Shown: in pieces, positions 20,242 through 30,802 of the stretch | Numbering within the stretch: the stretch's first letter is position 1 | Layout: every line of letters starts with the position of its first letter | Translations under genes and position numbers: made by a program | The notes under the pieces: generated by a model | Seen by the model: only the letters and a program-made list of their open reading frames with translations | Told to the model about the DNA's origin: nothing | The model's database searches: none | Source: Thiohalobacter sp. | Lineage (GTDB): Bacteria; Pseudomonadota; Gammaproteobacteria; Thiohalobacterales; Thiohalobacteraceae | Reading direction: 5' to 3' | Length of the DNA: 64,000 bases | Assembly: GCF_027000115.1 (NCBI RefSeq) | Contig: NZ_JALTON010000040.1 | Span: forward strand, 62,001-126,000

Positions 20242-23115
20242 TCAGGCCTTGAGGGGGTGTACCGATGCCAGTGCGGGCTGGGCCAGGCTGAGCAGCCGGT
20301 CGCGCGGCTTGCCGATGAAGTTGCCCTGGGCGTAGTCCACGCCATATTCCCGCAGCAGCTTGAGGATGGCCTCGGACTCCACGTATTCCGCGATGGTCAC
20401 CTTGCCCAGGGCGTGGGCGACCTGGTTCATGGATTGCACCATGGCCTGGTCCACGCTGGCCTGGGCCATGCCCTGCACGAAGGAGCCGTCGATCTTCAGC
20501 TTGTCCACCGGCAGGTGCTTGAGATAGCTGAAGGAGCTGAAACCCGAGCCGAAGTCGTCGAGCGCGAACTGGCAGCCGATGTCCTTGAGTTCGCCGATGA
20601 AGCGCTCGGCGGCGCCGAGGTTGGCGATGGCCGCGGTCTCGGTGATCTCGAAGGTGAGCCAGGCCGGGTCCAGCCCGGTTTCGCGCAGCAGCCCCTGGAT
20701 CATGGGCAGCAGTTCGGCATCCTCGAAGGCACGCCCGGAAAGATTGATGGAGAAGCGCACAGCGCTGCCCTGCTCGCGCAGGCCGGCGAGCTGGTGCATG
20801 GCGCGGGCGACGATCCAGCGGTCCACGCTGTGGATCAGGCCGAAGCGTTCCGCCGCCGGCATGAAGCCGCCGGGCAGGATCACGTCGCCGTCGTCGCAGA
20901 GCATGCGCACCAGCACCTCGTAGTCACTGACCTCGCCGGTCTCGACGCTGGCGATGGGCTGGTACACCAGCTGGAAGCGGTCGTGCTCCAGCATCTCGCG
21001 GACCCGTGCCGCCCAGCCCATGTCCTCGGCCATGCCGGCCTTGTCCTTGTCCGCCGGGTTGTACAGGTGGACCCGGTTGCGGCCGTGGGTCTTGGCCATG
21101 TTGCAGGCCAGATCGGCATGCGAGAGCACTTCGTCGGCGGAATCGACGCTGGCATCGATCATGGCGCCGCCGATGGAACAGGTGACGTTGAAGGGCTTGC
21201 CGTCGTAGTGGAAGCGGTAGTCCTCGAACAGACGGCGGAAGTTCTCGCCCACCCGCGCCACCTGCGAGGCGCTGACGTTGTACACCAGCAGGGTGAACTC
21301 GTCGCCGCCGAAGCGTGCCAGCAGATCGCCCTCGCGCACATGCGAGGCGAGCAGGCCGCTGATCTCCACCAGCAACTGGTCGCCGGCGGCATGGCCGAGG
21401 GTGTCGTTGATGTACTTGAACTGGTCCAGGTCAATGTAGAAGAGCGCGCACTGGGCGCTGTTGCGCGCCACCCGCGCCACGGTGCGTTCCAGCTCCTGCT
21501 GGAAGTAGTGGCGGTTGAACAGCCCGGTCAGGGAGTCGTGCTCGGCCTGGTAGGCGAGCTGCTGCTGGAAGGCCTTTTGTTCGGTGATGTCGCGCGCGGT
21601 GCCGCTGATGTGCACCACCCGCCCCGCGTCGTCGACGTGGGCGCGGGCGTTGAAGCTCAGGTGGTGCGGGCGGCCGTCGCGATCGAGGTGCACCGTCTCG
21701 TACTGCACCAGGTCGCGGCCGGACAGGATGGTGCGGAAGGCCTCCTGGCACTGGTCGCGATGATCGGGCGCCTGGAATTCGGAGAAGTGCCGCCCGATCA
21801 TTTCTTCCGGCGCCAGGCCGTAGATGGAGTGGCTGGCGCGGTTGAGATAGGTCCAGCGGCCCTCCGCGTCCATGCTCCAGACCAGGTCGTGTGCCGTTTC
21901 CACCAGGTCCCGGTAGCGGGCCTCGGCGCTGACCAGCCGTTCCTCGGCCTGCTTGCGCTGGCCGATGTCGGCAACCAGACAGGTGAACATGCGATGGTTG
22001 CTGATGCTCATTTCGCTCACCCGCACCGACAGCGCCAGCGGCTGGCCGTTACGGTGCATGCCGGTGGTCTCCTGTTCCTGGCCGGAGGGTTCGGGTACGC
22101 CGCGGTCGTTGACCAGCGCCGGCATCAGCCAGGCCAGCGGCTTGCCGCGGATCTCGGCAGCGAGGAAGCCGAACAGCTGTTCCGCAGCGGCATTGAAGGT
22201 ATCGATGTTGCCGTCGGCATCGGTGACGATGATGCCCTCCGCAGCGGTGTCGACCACGGCCCGCATCTGGGACTCCTGGTCGCCGAGGCGGCGGAACACG
22301 CGTCCGAGGGTCTGGGTGAGGTAGCCGATCTCGTCGGTGGACTGCGGGCGCAGCTCCGCGAGATCCTGATGGGTGGACGCCCCGCTGCGCCCGAGCACGG
22401 CCTCCACCGGCGCCAGCGAGTGCGACATGCTGCGCACCGCCGCCCAGGTTACCGCGAAGGTCGCCAGGGTCAGCCCGCCCCACAACGCGAGCAGGCCGAG
22501 GTCCAGGCTGCCGATGCGCTGCCAGCTGAACTGCATCAGCAACGAGTAGGACAGCAGCGGCAGGAAGCCACCCAGCAGCAGGAGCTTGGACTTGAGGCTG
22601 ACCTGCACCCGCGGCAGGCCCAGCCGCGGCACCAGCCCGCCAAGGCTGTCCAGCGCCTTGAGATAGAGCGGCAGGCCGACCAGTACCGCCACCGTGAGCT
22701 GCAGCAGCAGGAACTGGCCGATGGCACCGGCGTGGGTGCCGTCGAGGCGGCCCAGGACACCGAAGTAGACGATGGGCATGGCCACCGCGTGCAGCAGGAA
22801 CAGCGTCCAGTAGGCCCGCGGGAAGCGACTCATCCTCCGATGCAGCGCCGCAGGGGCCGACTGCCCGGCCCCGGCCCGTGCGACCCAGTCTTGCAGGGGT
22901 GCCAGGTAGCGATCAAAGTGCCAGGCTGCCAGTGCGCCGAGCGCCAGCAGGTACAGCGGCAGGGCGCCGGTCTCGAGCAGGGTGCGGAACTCGTGCGGCC
23001 CGGTCAGCCCGAACAGGGCGGCAACGCCGAGTCCGGTCAGCGGGGTCAGGGTCAGGCCGAGGATGGGCCAGGCGAGCAGCGGCCGGTGGCCGCGGTCGGG
23101 GCTGGAACGGGTCAC
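20242..23115 (-). CDS. Membrane-bound PAS-PAS-GGDEF-EAL cyclic di-GMP protein
   Basis: A 957-residue inner-membrane protein. About six hydrophobic segments occupy residues 15-240. A HAMP-like linker and two PAS domains follow ([33 protein letters not shown]), with a PAC motif ([14 protein letters not shown]). Then come a GGDEF domain ([12 protein letters not shown]) and an EAL domain ([48 protein letters not shown]). The EAL signature reads EVL, a variant found in active phosphodiesterases. It probably links a membrane or redox signal to cyclic di-GMP. The plus-strand frame of similar length is its shadow. Confidence 0.93.
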   Translation of the reverse strand: MTRSSPDRGHRPLLAWPILGLTLTPLTGLGVAALFGLTGPHEFRTLLETGALPLYLLALGALAAWHFDRYLAPLQDWVARAGAGQSAPAALHRRMSRFPRAYWTLFLLHAVAMPIVYFGVLGRLDGTHAGAIGQFLLLQLTVAVLVGLPLYLKALDSLGGLVPRLGLPRVQVSLKSKLLLLGGFLPLLSYSLLMQFSWQRIGSLDLGLLALWGGLTLATFAVTWAAVRSMSHSLAPVEAVLGRSGASTHQDLAELRPQSTDEIGYLTQTLGRVFRRLGDQESQMRAVVDTAAEGIIVTDADGNIDTFNAAAEQLFGFLAAEIRGKPLAWLMPALVNDRGVPEPSGQEQETTGMHRNGQPLALSVRVSEMSISNHRMFTCLVADIGQRKQAEERLVSAEARYRDLVETAHDLVWSMDAEGRWTYLNRASHSIYGLAPEEMIGRHFSEFQAPDHRDQCQEAFRTILSGRDLVQYETVHLDRDGRPHHLSFNARAHVDDAGRVVHISGTARDITEQKAFQQQLAYQAEHDSLTGLFNRHYFQQELERTVARVARNSAQCALFYIDLDQFKYINDTLGHAAGDQLLVEISGLLASHVREGDLLARFGGDEFTLLVYNVSASQVARVGENFRRLFEDYRFHYDGKPFNVTCSIGGAMIDASVDSADEVLSHADLACNMAKTHGRNRVHLYNPADKDKAGMAEDMGWAARVREMLEHDRFQLVYQPIASVETGEVSDYEVLVRMLCDDGDVILPGGFMPAAERFGLIHSVDRWIVARAMHQLAGLREQGSAVRFSINLSGRAFEDAELLPMIQGLLRETGLDPAWLTFEITETAAIANLGAAERFIGELKDIGCQFALDDFGSGFSSFSYLKHLPVDKLKIDGSFVQGMAQASVDQAMVQSMNQVAHALGKVTIAEYVESEAILKLLREYGVDYAQGNFIGKPRDRLLSLAQPALASVHPLKA

Positions 23116-23367
23116 GGGCGGGGGCCTCTTCGAGGGTGGCGACGGTGGTCGACGGAATGTCGACGCGCCTGGCGGATGATATTTATTGTTGGATTTGAGT
23201 CCATTATCGCATCAAATGAACGTGTCGCGGTAATATAATCACACAACGCATTTGGCAGGCAATCATTTTTTGAATCAGTAAATCAGCGAGTGCTGATGCG
23301 CCGTGTCCGGTGCCGCGGCCGCCGTTTGCGTACAATGCCGACTGGACTCGATGATCTTGGGGGAGCC

Positions 23368-24447
23368 ATGAAACGCCGTGATTTCATCCGTGCCACCGGA
23401 GCCGGCGCCGTTGCCGCCGGCGGTCTCATGGGCACCGCGCCTGCCATAGCCGGCAGGAAGATCCGCTGGAAGATGGTCACCACCTGGCCGAAGAACTTCC
23501 CCGGTCTGGGCACCGGGGCCAACTTCCTGGCCCGCACCATCACCGAACTCAGCGGCGGCCGCCTGACCGTCAGGGTCTACGGCGCCAAGGAGCTGGTGCC
23601 GGCCTTCGAGATCTTCGATGCCGTGTCCCGCGGCACCGCGGAGATGGGCCACGGGGCGTCGTACTACTGGAAGGGCAAGTCCGAGGCGGCCCAGTTTTTC
23701 TCCGCCGTGCCCTTCGGCCTGACGGCGCAGGAAATGAATGCCTGGCTCTACCATGGCGGCGGCATGGAGCTCTGGCGCGAGGTGTACGCCGAGTTCGGTT
23801 TGTTGCCGGCGGCGGCCGGCAACACCGGCGTGCAGATGGGGGGCTGGTTCAACAAGGAGATCAACAGCGTCGCGGATCTCAAGGGCCTGAAGATGCGCAT
23901 CCCCGGCCTCGGCGGCGAGGTGTTGCGCCGCGCCGGGGGCACGCCGGTGAGCCTGCCCGGCGGCGAGATCTTCACCTCGCTACAGTCCGGTGCCATCGAC
24001 GCCACCGAGTGGGTCGGTCCCTACAACGATCTCGCCTTCGGTCTCTACAAGGCGGCGAAGCACTACTACTATCCCGGCTGGCACGAGCCCGGCACCACGC
24101 TGGAATGCTTTGTCAACCGCAAGGCCTTCGAGGCCCTGCCCAAGGACCTGCAGGCCATCGTCACCCACGCCTGCCGCGTCGCCAATCAGGACATGCTGGC
24201 CGAGTACACGGCGCGCAACAACGCCGCCCTGCGCACGCTGGTGGAGGAACACAAGGTCGATCTGCGCCGCTTCCCCGATGATGTGCTGGCGCGGCTGAAG
24301 CAGCTGTCCGACGAGGTGGTGGCGGAGATCGCGGACAAGGACCCGCTGTCGCGCAAGGTCTACGACGCCTTCGTGAAGTTCCGCGAGCAGGTGGTGGCCT
24401 GGAGTGATGTCTCCGAGCGCGCCTATCTCAACGCGCGGCAGGACTGA
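23368..24447 (+). CDS. TRAP transporter periplasmic substrate-binding protein (DctP/TakP type)
   Basis: A 359-residue periplasmic binding protein of the TRAP family. The start at 23368 follows GGGGGAG and gives a twin-arginine signal (MKRRDFIRATGAGAVAAGG), implying export folded. The mature part (KMVTTWPKNFPGLGTGANF, GEIFTSLQSGAIDATEWVG, FNKEINSVADLKGLKMRIPG, YYPGWHEPGTTLECFVN) resembles the TakP branch that binds 2-oxo acids. It lies in the opposite orientation to the TRAP permease genes, which converge on it from the right, so it needs its own promoter in the 252-bp AT-rich gap upstream. Confidence 0.9.
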   Translation: MKRRDFIRATGAGAVAAGGLMGTAPAIAGRKIRWKMVTTWPKNFPGLGTGANFLARTITELSGGRLTVRVYGAKELVPAFEIFDAVSRGTAEMGHGASYYWKGKSEAAQFFSAVPFGLTAQEMNAWLYHGGGMELWREVYAEFGLLPAAAGNTGVQMGGWFNKEINSVADLKGLKMRIPGLGGEVLRRAGGTPVSLPGGEIFTSLQSGAIDATEWVGPYNDLAFGLYKAAKHYYYPGWHEPGTTLECFVNRKAFEALPKDLQAIVTHACRVANQDMLAEYTARNNAALRTLVEEHKVDLRRFPDDVLARLKQLSDEVVAEIADKDPLSRKVYDAFVKFREQVVAWSDVSERAYLNARQD

Positions 24448-24589
24448 GCCACGGCGGCGGTCTCGGTTGCCGGCGCTGCTGCTGGCCTTGTCCCTGACCG
24501 TGCCGGCGATGGCCGGCACGCCGCTGGCCGACGTCCACACCCACTGCAAGTGGATCCAGTCCGACGTCACCTCGCCCGAGGCGGGCTAG
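24404..24589 (+). pseudogene. Possible remnant of an exported amidohydrolase
   Basis: A 61-codon frame overlapping the end of the TRAP binding-protein gene. It contains a good signal peptide (LPALLLALSLTVPAMAG) followed by PLADVHTHCKW, the DxHxH metal-site start of amidohydrolases, and then stops after about 14 more residues. The intact enzymes run to several hundred residues, so this looks like a 5' fragment left by a deletion. A TTG at 24467 could be its original start. Its TAG stop shares the bases CTAG with the stop of the convergent permease gene. It could also be a small secreted peptide or chance. Confidence 0.4.
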
Positions 24590-25986
24590 TTGCCGTAGAC
24601 CACCCCGGGAAGCCAGGTGGCAAGACCTGGCCAGAGTGCGAGCAGGCCAAGCATCAGCAGCTGGATCACGATGAAGGGTGCCACGCCGCGATAGATGTCC
24701 CCGGTCTTCACCTCGGGGGGTGCGACCCCGCGCAGATAGAAGAGCGCGAAGCCGAACGGCGGCGTGAGGAAGGAGGTCTGGAGGTTGAGCGCGATGAGAA
24801 CGCCCAGCCAGACCGGATCGACGCCCATGGCCAGCAGCACCGGACCGACGATGGGTACCACCACGAAGGTGATCTCGATGAAATCGAGCACGAAGCCGAG
24901 CAGGAACATCACCGCCATCACCGCCAGCAGGGCGCCGGCCTCGCCGCCGGGCAGGCCGGTCAGCAGTTCCTCGACCAGCGCATCGCCCTCGTAGCCGCGG
25001 AACACCAGCGAGAACACGGACGCGCCAATCAGGATCAGGAACACCATGCTGGTGACTCGCGTGGTGCTGCGCACCACTTCGCCGAGGATCGTCCGGTTGA
25101 GCTGGCGTCGCGCAGCGGCCAGCAGCATGGCGCCCACCGCGCCCACGGCGGCGGCCTCGGTGGGCGTGGCCAGGCCGCCCATGATGGAGCCGAGCACGGC
25201 AACGATCAGTGCCAGCGGCGGCAGCAGGGCGCCGGCGATGCTGCGCAACCACCCCCGGTCACGGCCGGCGGCGCGGTCCCCGGCGGGGATGGCGGGCATG
25301 GCCGCCGGGCGCAGCCAGGCCACGGCGACCAGGTAGAGCAGATAGAGCCCGACCAGCACCAGCCCCGGAATGAGGGCGCCGGTGAAGAGATCCCCCACCG
25401 AGACCGTTTCCGGCGCGAAGATGCCCATGTCCAGCTGCGCCTGCTGATAGGCCGAGGAGAGCACGTCCCCGAGCAGCACCAGGATGATGGAGGGCGGGAT
25501 GATCTGGCCGAGGGTGCCGGAGGCGCAGATGGTGCCGCAGGCGATGCGCGGGTCGTAGCCGCGCCGGAGCATGGTGGGCAGCGACAGCAGGCCCATGGTG
25601 ACCACGGTGGCGCCGACGATGCCGGTACTGGCCGCCAGCAGCATGCCGACCAGGGTGACCGAGATGCCCAGTCCTCCGCGCAAGGGACCGAACAGCGAGG
25701 CCATGGTGTCCAGCAGGCTTTCCGCGACCCGCGAGCGTTCCAGCATCACGCCCATGAACACGAACAGCGGCACCGCGATCAGGGTCTCGTTGGTCATGAT
25801 GCCGTAGAGGCGGTTGGGCAGCGCCTCGAGGAAGGCAGGATCGAACAGGTCGAGCTGGTAGCCGATGGCCGCGAAGGCCAGCGCGGTGCCGGCGAGCGAG
25901 AAGGCCACCGGATAGCCGGCCAGCAATACCAGGCCGACGGCCAGGAACATCAGCAGCGGCATGGCCTCGACGACCCAGTCCGGCAT
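24586..25986 (-). CDS. dctM: TRAP transporter large permease subunit
   Basis: A 466-residue integral membrane protein with about 12 hydrophobic segments that forms the ion-coupled channel of a TRAP transporter. Family motifs include NETLIAVPLFVFMGVMLERS, GGLGISVTLVGMLLAASTGI, CASGTLGQIIPPSIILVLLG, ATPTEAAAVGAVGA and LNLQTSFLTPPFGFALFYLRG. The ATG at 25986 overlaps the stop of the small subunit by 1 bp; a longer frame upstream lies inside that gene and is rejected. It converges on the binding-protein gene on the other strand. Confidence 0.95.
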   Translation of the reverse strand: MPDWVVEAMPLLMFLAVGLVLLAGYPVAFSLAGTALAFAAIGYQLDLFDPAFLEALPNRLYGIMTNETLIAVPLFVFMGVMLERSRVAESLLDTMASLFGPLRGGLGISVTLVGMLLAASTGIVGATVVTMGLLSLPTMLRRGYDPRIACGTICASGTLGQIIPPSIILVLLGDVLSSAYQQAQLDMGIFAPETVSVGDLFTGALIPGLVLVGLYLLYLVAVAWLRPAAMPAIPAGDRAAGRDRGWLRSIAGALLPPLALIVAVLGSIMGGLATPTEAAAVGAVGAMLLAAARRQLNRTILGEVVRSTTRVTSMVFLILIGASVFSLVFRGYEGDALVEELLTGLPGGEAGALLAVMAVMFLLGFVLDFIEITFVVVPIVGPVLLAMGVDPVWLGVLIALNLQTSFLTPPFGFALFYLRGVAPPEVKTGDIYRGVAPFIVIQLLMLGLLALWPGLATWLPGVVYGN

Positions 25987-26498
25987 CAGCGCTTGCCCCG
26001 ACGGATCACGGCAATGCTGCGCAGCACCTGCGCCAGCCCCTGCACCAGCAGCAGCGTGGCCATCACCGGTATCGCGGTCTTGAGCAGGAACACGCCGGGC
26101 AGGCCGCCCGCCTCGCGTGAGCCCTCGTGCAGCCGCCAGCTCTCGGCCACGTAGTCCCAGCTGATCCAGAGGATGAAACCGCAGACCGGTATCAGCAGCA
26201 GCAGTGCGCCGAGCAGGTCGGTCCAGGCGCGGCCGCGCGGCGAGCGCTTGCGGTAGAAGATGTCCACGCGTACGTGGCCATCGTGGCGCAGGGTATAGGC
26301 GGCACCGAGCAGGAACACCAGCGCATGCATCCAGGTGATGGACTCCTGCAGCGCGATCCAGCCCAGATCGAAGGCATAGCGCAGCACCACCACCAGGAAG
26401 GTGACCAGTACCATGGCCAGTGTCAGCCAGCTGACCGCGCGCCCGCTCCATTCGGAGAGGCGCTCGATGCGGTCGGCGAGCTGTTCGAGTCGGTTCAT
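25986..26498 (-). CDS. dctQ: TRAP transporter small permease subunit
   Basis: A 170-residue membrane protein with four hydrophobic segments, the DctQ partner of the large permease. Visible family features are WLTLAMVLVTFLVVVLRYAF, the paired WIALQESITWMHALVFLLGA, the basic turn HDGHVRVDIFYRKRSPRGRA and a last helix near 140-160. Its stop overlaps the start of the large subunit by 1 bp, so the pair is co-translated. The gene order Q-M is usual, but the binding protein is not in the same operon. Confidence 0.93.
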   Translation of the reverse strand: MNRLEQLADRIERLSEWSGRAVSWLTLAMVLVTFLVVVLRYAFDLGWIALQESITWMHALVFLLGAAYTLRHDGHVRVDIFYRKRSPRGRAWTDLLGALLLLIPVCGFILWISWDYVAESWRLHEGSREAGGLPGVFLLKTAIPVMATLLLVQGLAQVLRSIAVIRRGKR

Positions 26499-26535
26499 GA
26501 GGCCGGCATTATACCGGCGCCTGCCGCGGCCGCGG

Positions 26536-26877
26536 TTACCAGCGGAAGATCACCCAGCTGGGGACGAGGATGCGCGGATCGAGTTCGCTGCGGCGGGTTT
26601 CCAGCTGGCCGTCGCCGTCGGCATCCATGAGGTAGTAGCTCGGCCCCTTGGCCGGCGTGACCTTGATCATGTAGAGCTGGCCGTTGAGCCGGTACTCTTC
26701 GACCGTGCGGTCCTGGCGGCGAATGATGGTGACCTCGGGTTCGATGCCCTCCTGTGCCGCCGTACCGGACGGCAGCGGCGGCGTGTCCTGCGCGGCCGGT
26801 GGTGGCGGGGGCGCGGGTTCCTGGGCGGCGAGCGGGGCGCTGAGGCAGAGGGCGGCGAGAAGCAGCGGCAGTCGCAT
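26536..26877 (-). CDS. DUF2782 family exported protein
   Basis: A 113-residue protein with a Sec signal peptide (MRLPLLLAALCLSAPLAAQ), a Pro/Ala-rich linker (residues 22-38) and a C-terminal DUF2782 domain (PEVTIIRRQDRTVEEYRLNG, MIKVTPAKGPSYYLMDADGD). The family is small, periplasmic and of unknown function, and is often found near polA in gammaproteobacteria, as here. It follows the LOG-family gene by 24 bp on the same strand, so the two are probably co-transcribed. The DADGDGQLE stretch resembles a calcium-binding loop but may be coincidental. Confidence 0.85.
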   Translation of the reverse strand: MRLPLLLAALCLSAPLAAQEPAPPPPPAAQDTPPLPSGTAAQEGIEPEVTIIRRQDRTVEEYRLNGQLYMIKVTPAKGPSYYLMDADGDGQLETRRSELDPRILVPSWVIFRW

Positions 26878-26901
26878 GACGGTGTCCTGTAGGGTGGTGT
26901 C

Positions 26902-27627
26902 TCAGAGATCGAGCAGGATTTCCTGCTCCTCGGCGGAAGGCTCGAAGCCCCGGCTTTCATAATAGTCAAAGATGGCATCCACGACCTCGGCCGGCTCGTC
27001 CAGGATCCGAAACAGGTCGAGGTCCTCCGGCGAGATGGTGCCGGCCGTGACGAGGGTGTCGCGGAACCAGTCCACCAGCCCCTTCCAGAAATCCGAGCCG
27101 ACCAGAATGATGGGGATGCGCCGGGTCTTGCCGGTCTGTACCAGGGTGAGGATCTCGGCCAGTTCGTCGAGGGTGCCGAAGCCGCCGGGCAGTACCACGT
27201 AGGCCGAGGCGTACTTCACGAACATCACCTTGCGCGAGAAGAAGTGGCGGAAGTTCAGCGCAATGTCCTGATAGGGATTGCCGGACTGCTCGTGCGGCAG
27301 CTGGATGTTGAGGCCGATGCTCGGCGAGCGCCCCGCCTGGGCGCCCTTGTTGGCGGCTTCCATGATGCCGGGTCCACCCCCGCTGACGACCGAAAAGCCC
27401 GCGTCCGAGAGTTGCCGCGAGATCTCTTCCGCCAGCTTGTACTCGTCCGACTCCGGTGGGGTGCGCGCCGAGCCGAAGACGCTCACCGAGGGCTTGATGC
27501 GTGCCAGCCGTTCGAAGCCCTCCACGAACTCGGCCATGATCTGGAAGATCTTCCAGGATTCCCGGGTCAGCTGGGTATCGTTGACCGGCATCATGCCGGG
27601 GTGGGAGCGTCGGGTCTGTTCGTCCAT
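26902..27627 (-). CDS. LOG family protein (putative nucleoside 5'-monophosphate phosphoribohydrolase)
   Basis: A 241-residue Rossmann-fold protein of the LOG/TIGR00730 group, which hydrolyses cytokinin-type or ordinary nucleotides to base and ribose-5-phosphate. The family signature is [17 protein letters not shown] plus the active-site motif [30 protein letters not shown] at the N-terminal side fits the usual FGSAR start of the fold. It is divergent from polA across 133 bp. The bacterial physiological substrate is generally unclear; a role in purine nucleotide turnover is the common suggestion. Confidence 0.88.
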   Translation of the reverse strand: MDEQTRRSHPGMMPVNDTQLTRESWKIFQIMAEFVEGFERLARIKPSVSVFGSARTPPESDEYKLAEEISRQLSDAGFSVVSGGGPGIMEAANKGAQAGRSPSIGLNIQLPHEQSGNPYQDIALNFRHFFSRKVMFVKYASAYVVLPGGFGTLDELAEILTLVQTGKTRRIPIILVGSDFWKGLVDWFRDTLVTAGTISPEDLDLFRILDEPAEVVDAIFDYYESRGFEPSAEEQEILLDL

Positions 27628-27760
27628 TGCCTCGCCTTGGGGTAATTCGGGTGCGCGGCTGCGTCACTGTCTGATCGGAACACCGTCCGGTGCCCGCTCT
27701 GGACGGGCAGGACCCATGCTACCATTGCGCGCGGGTCGCAAGCCATCCGGACACCCCGCC

Positions 27761-30472
27761 ATGAGTGAACAGCAACCGACGCCCGTCGTCCTGGTGGACG
27801 GCTCCTCCTATCTGTACCGCGCCTACCATGCCCTGCCACCGCTGACCAACTCGCGCGGCGAGCCCACCGGCGCCGTCTATGGCGTCACCAACATGCTGCG
27901 CCGGCTGCTCAAGGACTACCCCGATGCCCATGTGGCCGTGGTGTTCGATGCCAAGGGCAAGACCTTCCGCGACGAGATGTTCGAGGATTACAAGGCCCAT
28001 CGGCCACCGATGCCGGATGACCTGGTGGCGCAGATCGAGCCCTTGCACGAGGTGGTGCGCGCGCTGGGTTTCCCGCTGCTGGAGGTGCCGGGCGTGGAGG
28101 CCGACGACGTCATCGGCACCCTGGCCAGGGTTGCGGCCGAGGCCGGTCATCCGGTGATCATCTCGACCGGCGACAAGGACATGGCCCAGCTGGTCGATGA
28201 CCGGGTGACGCTGGTCAACACCATGAACGATACCCGGCTCGACGCCGAGGGCGTGCGCGAGAAGTTCGGCGTGGGGCCCGAGCGCATCGTCGATTACCTC
28301 GCGCTGGTGGGGGATACCTCGGACAACATCCCGGGCGTGCCCAGGGTCGGGCCCAAGACCGCGGCCAAGTGGCTCAATCAGTATGGCTCGCTGGACGGGA
28401 TCATCGCCCACGCCGACGAGATCAAGGGCAAGGTGGGCGAGAGCCTGCGCGAACATCTCGACGATCTCGAACTCTCGCGCCGGCTGGCGACCATCCGCCG
28501 CGATCTGGCGCTGGACGTGCGCCCGGAGGATCTGCGGTTGTCACCGCCCGACCGCGAGCGCCTGCGCGAACTGTTCGAGCGGCTGGAGTTCCGGACCTGG
28601 CTGCGCGAGCTGCTGGACGCCGCCGGGGCGGGCGAGGATGCCGGGCGGCCCGCCGGCGATACGCAGGGCGAATACGAAACCGTGCTCGACCTCGAACGGC
28701 TGGAGGCCTGGCTGGCGCGCCTGCGCCAGGCCGAGCTGTTCGCCTTCGACACCGAGACCACCAGCCTCGACTACATGCAGGCACGATTGGTGGGCGTGTC
28801 CTTTGCCGTGGTCGAGGGCGAGGCTGCCTACGTGCCCTTCGGCCACGACTATCCCGGGGCGCCCGACCAGCTCGCGGCCGAACAGGTGCTGGCGCGCCTG
28901 CGGCCGCTGCTGGAGGATGCCGGCGCGCGCAAGATCGGTCATCACATCAAGTACGACATGAACGTGCTGGCGCGTCATGGCATCGCCCTCGAGGGCATCG
29001 CCTTCGATACCATGCTCGAATCCTATGTGTTGGACAGCACCGCCAGCCGTCACGACATGGACTCGCTGGCGCTGAAGTATCTCGGCCGCAAGACCATCCG
29101 CTACGAGGACGTGGCCGGCAAGGGCGCGAAGCAGCTCGGCTTCAACGAGGTGCCGGTGGAGACCGCCGCGCCCTATGCCGCCGAGGATGCCGACATCACC
29201 CTGTGCCTGCACCACACCCTGTGGCCGCGGCTGGCGCCGGAGGACGGCCTGCGCCGGGTGCTGTGCGAGATCGAGTTGCCGCTGGTGCCGGTGCTGGCGC
29301 GGATGGAACGTACCGGGGTGCGCATCGACGTGGACATGCTGCGCCGCCAGAGCGAGGAGCTGGCGACGCGGTTGGCCGAGCTGGAGGCCGAGGCCCACGC
29401 CCTGGCCGGCCAGCCCTTCAACCTCTCCTCGCCCAAACAGATCCAGGAGATCCTGTTCGAGAAGCAGGGCCTGCCGGTGCTGGCCAGGACCCCCAAGGGC
29501 GCGCCCTCCACCGCTGAGTCGGTGCTCGCCGAGCTGGCCGCCGACTATCCGCTGCCGCGGCTGATCCTCGACTACCGGGCCCTGTCCAAGCTCAAGTCCA
29601 CCTACACCGACCGCCTGCCCGAGCAGGTAGACCCGGACACCGGCCGGGTGCACACCTCCTACCATCAGGCGGTCGCTGCCACCGGGCGCCTGTCCTCCAG
29701 CGACCCCAACCTGCAGAACATCCCGGTGCGTACCGAGGAGGGCCGGCGCATCCGCCAGGCCTTCGTCGCCGAGCCGGGCTGGAAGATACTCGCCGCCGAC
29801 TATTCCCAGATCGAGCTGCGCATCATGGCCCACCTGTCGGGAGACGAGGGCCTGCTGCGGGCCTTCGCCGAGGGCGTCGATATCCACCGTGCCACCGCCG
29901 CCGAGGTCTTCGGGGTGGCGCCGGAGGCCGTCACACCCGACCAGCGGCGCTCCGCCAAGGCCATCAACTTCGGACTCATCTATGGCATGTCCGCCTTCGG
30001 CCTGGCACGCCAGCTCGGTATCGACCGCGGCCAGGCGCAGGACTACGTGGACCGCTATTTCGAGCGCTACCCCGGGGTGAAGACCTACATGGAGCGCACC
30101 CGCGAGCAGGCGCACGCGCAGGGCTATGTGGAGACCCTGTTCGGCCGCAGGCTGTACCTGCCCGAGATCAACGCCCGCAACCAGCAGCGCCGCGCCGCCG
30201 CCGAGCGCACCGCCATCAACGCCCCCATGCAGGGCACCGCCGCCGACATTATCAAGCGCGCCATGATCGCCACCGATGCCTGGCTGCAGACCGAGGGGCT
30301 GAGCGCGCGCATGATCATGCAGGTGCACGACGAACTGGTATTCGAGGTACCGGAGGCGGCACTGGCGGCCTTCGAGCCCGGGTTGCGGGCGCGCATGGAG
30401 GGGGCGGCGGAACTGGCTGTGCCCCTGCGGGTGGACATCGGCGTGGGCGACAACTGGGACCAGGCCCACTGA
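27761..30472 (+). CDS. polA: DNA polymerase I
   Basis: A 903-residue repair and Okazaki-fragment polymerase with all three activities. The 5'-3' exonuclease covers about residues 1-290 ([58 protein letters not shown]). The 3'-5' exonuclease keeps the DxE acidic pair ([11 protein letters not shown]). The polymerase domain has motif A ([18 protein letters not shown]), motif B ([20 protein letters not shown]) and motif C ([13 protein letters not shown]). The ATG at 27761 gives [17 protein letters not shown]; an open extension upstream runs through the divergent LOG gene and is rejected. A structured non-coding region follows. Confidence 0.98.
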   Translation: MSEQQPTPVVLVDGSSYLYRAYHALPPLTNSRGEPTGAVYGVTNMLRRLLKDYPDAHVAVVFDAKGKTFRDEMFEDYKAHRPPMPDDLVAQIEPLHEVVRALGFPLLEVPGVEADDVIGTLARVAAEAGHPVIISTGDKDMAQLVDDRVTLVNTMNDTRLDAEGVREKFGVGPERIVDYLALVGDTSDNIPGVPRVGPKTAAKWLNQYGSLDGIIAHADEIKGKVGESLREHLDDLELSRRLATIRRDLALDVRPEDLRLSPPDRERLRELFERLEFRTWLRELLDAAGAGEDAGRPAGDTQGEYETVLDLERLEAWLARLRQAELFAFDTETTSLDYMQARLVGVSFAVVEGEAAYVPFGHDYPGAPDQLAAEQVLARLRPLLEDAGARKIGHHIKYDMNVLARHGIALEGIAFDTMLESYVLDSTASRHDMDSLALKYLGRKTIRYEDVAGKGAKQLGFNEVPVETAAPYAAEDADITLCLHHTLWPRLAPEDGLRRVLCEIELPLVPVLARMERTGVRIDVDMLRRQSEELATRLAELEAEAHALAGQPFNLSSPKQIQEILFEKQGLPVLARTPKGAPSTAESVLAELAADYPLPRLILDYRALSKLKSTYTDRLPEQVDPDTGRVHTSYHQAVAATGRLSSSDPNLQNIPVRTEEGRRIRQAFVAEPGWKILAADYSQIELRIMAHLSGDEGLLRAFAEGVDIHRATAAEVFGVAPEAVTPDQRRSAKAINFGLIYGMSAFGLARQLGIDRGQAQDYVDRYFERYPGVKTYMERTREQAHAQGYVETLFGRRLYLPEINARNQQRRAAAERTAINAPMQGTAADIIKRAMIATDAWLQTEGLSARMIMQVHDELVFEVPEAALAAFEPGLRARMEGAAELAVPLRVDIGVGDNWDQAH

Positions 30473-30601
30473 ATGCCGTGGCAGTTCACGGGCTTGCCGA
30501 AAGGAGGCGGATTCGCGCTTCGGCCAATGCCCGAAACCCCACGTTTTTCAGGGTCGCCTGTCCTTCGAGGATCTTTGACAGACGCGCCGGAAAAGTTTGG
30601 C

Positions 30602-30607
30602 TATAGT
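30602..30607 (+). promoter_or_regulatory. Putative -10 element of the polA-engB intergenic RNA
   Basis: TATAGT lies about 130 bp after the polA stop. A TTGACA at 30575-30580 is 21 bp upstream, too far for a classical sigma-70 promoter, so the -35 contact is unclear. Start of transcription would be near 30613. Confidence 0.4.
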
Positions 30608-30613
30608 TTTCAC

Positions 30614-30802
30614 TGAACCCTGATCCAGGCAGCCGTCCACGGAACTCTTTCCGCGCGAGGGAGCCTAAGGAGATGGAAACGCTGCAGACTTGAGGGGCCG
30701 TTCTTCCTCCCTGGAACGGAACCCCTCCCAACCCGGTAATCCCCAAACCGGGTGACCTTGACCCCGGTACTCTCCCCCCCTTGAATACCGGGGTTTCTTT
30801 TT
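30614..30802 (+). ncRNA. Candidate small RNA at the Spot 42 / ErsA locus
   Basis: The 494-bp space between polA and engB (30473-30966) has no convincing gene. Its middle part folds into three successive hairpins: GGGG-CCGTTC with GAACGG-AA-CCCC (30694-30725), ACCCGGT with ACCGGGT (30731-30753), and ACCCCGGTA with TACCGGGGT followed by a T-tract (30761-30802). A TATAGT hexamer precedes it. Several GGA triplets occur between 30632 and 30720. Spot 42 (enterics) and ErsA (Pseudomonas) are encoded in this same polA-engB interval. I see no obvious sequence match to either, so homology is unproven; a polA 3' UTR is the alternative. The remaining 164 bp before engB show nothing else. Confidence 0.55.
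30761..30802 (+). terminator. Rho-independent terminator
   Basis: A 9-bp perfect stem (ACCCCGGTA at 30761-30769, TACCGGGGT at 30786-30794) is followed directly by TTTCTTTTT. It is oriented for the plus strand and would end the candidate small RNA or the polA transcript. Confidence 0.85.

Noticed and set aside
20257-23238. 993-codon open frame on the plus strand
   Set aside because: It is the complement of the membrane PAS-GGDEF-EAL gene. Its product has no domain pattern, and high GC content keeps antisense frames open.
24550-26154. 534-codon plus-strand frame opposite the TRAP permease
   Set aside because: Extremely His/Gln/Asp-rich product typical of an antisense frame; the minus strand encodes a clear DctM.
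28541-30469. 642-codon minus-strand frame opposite polA
   Set aside because: polA motifs are unambiguous on the plus strand; this frame has no signature.
30575-30607. TTGACA plus TATAGT as a classical promoter for the intergenic RNA
   Set aside because: The spacer is 21 bp, too long for sigma-70. Only the -10 hexamer is kept, at low confidence.
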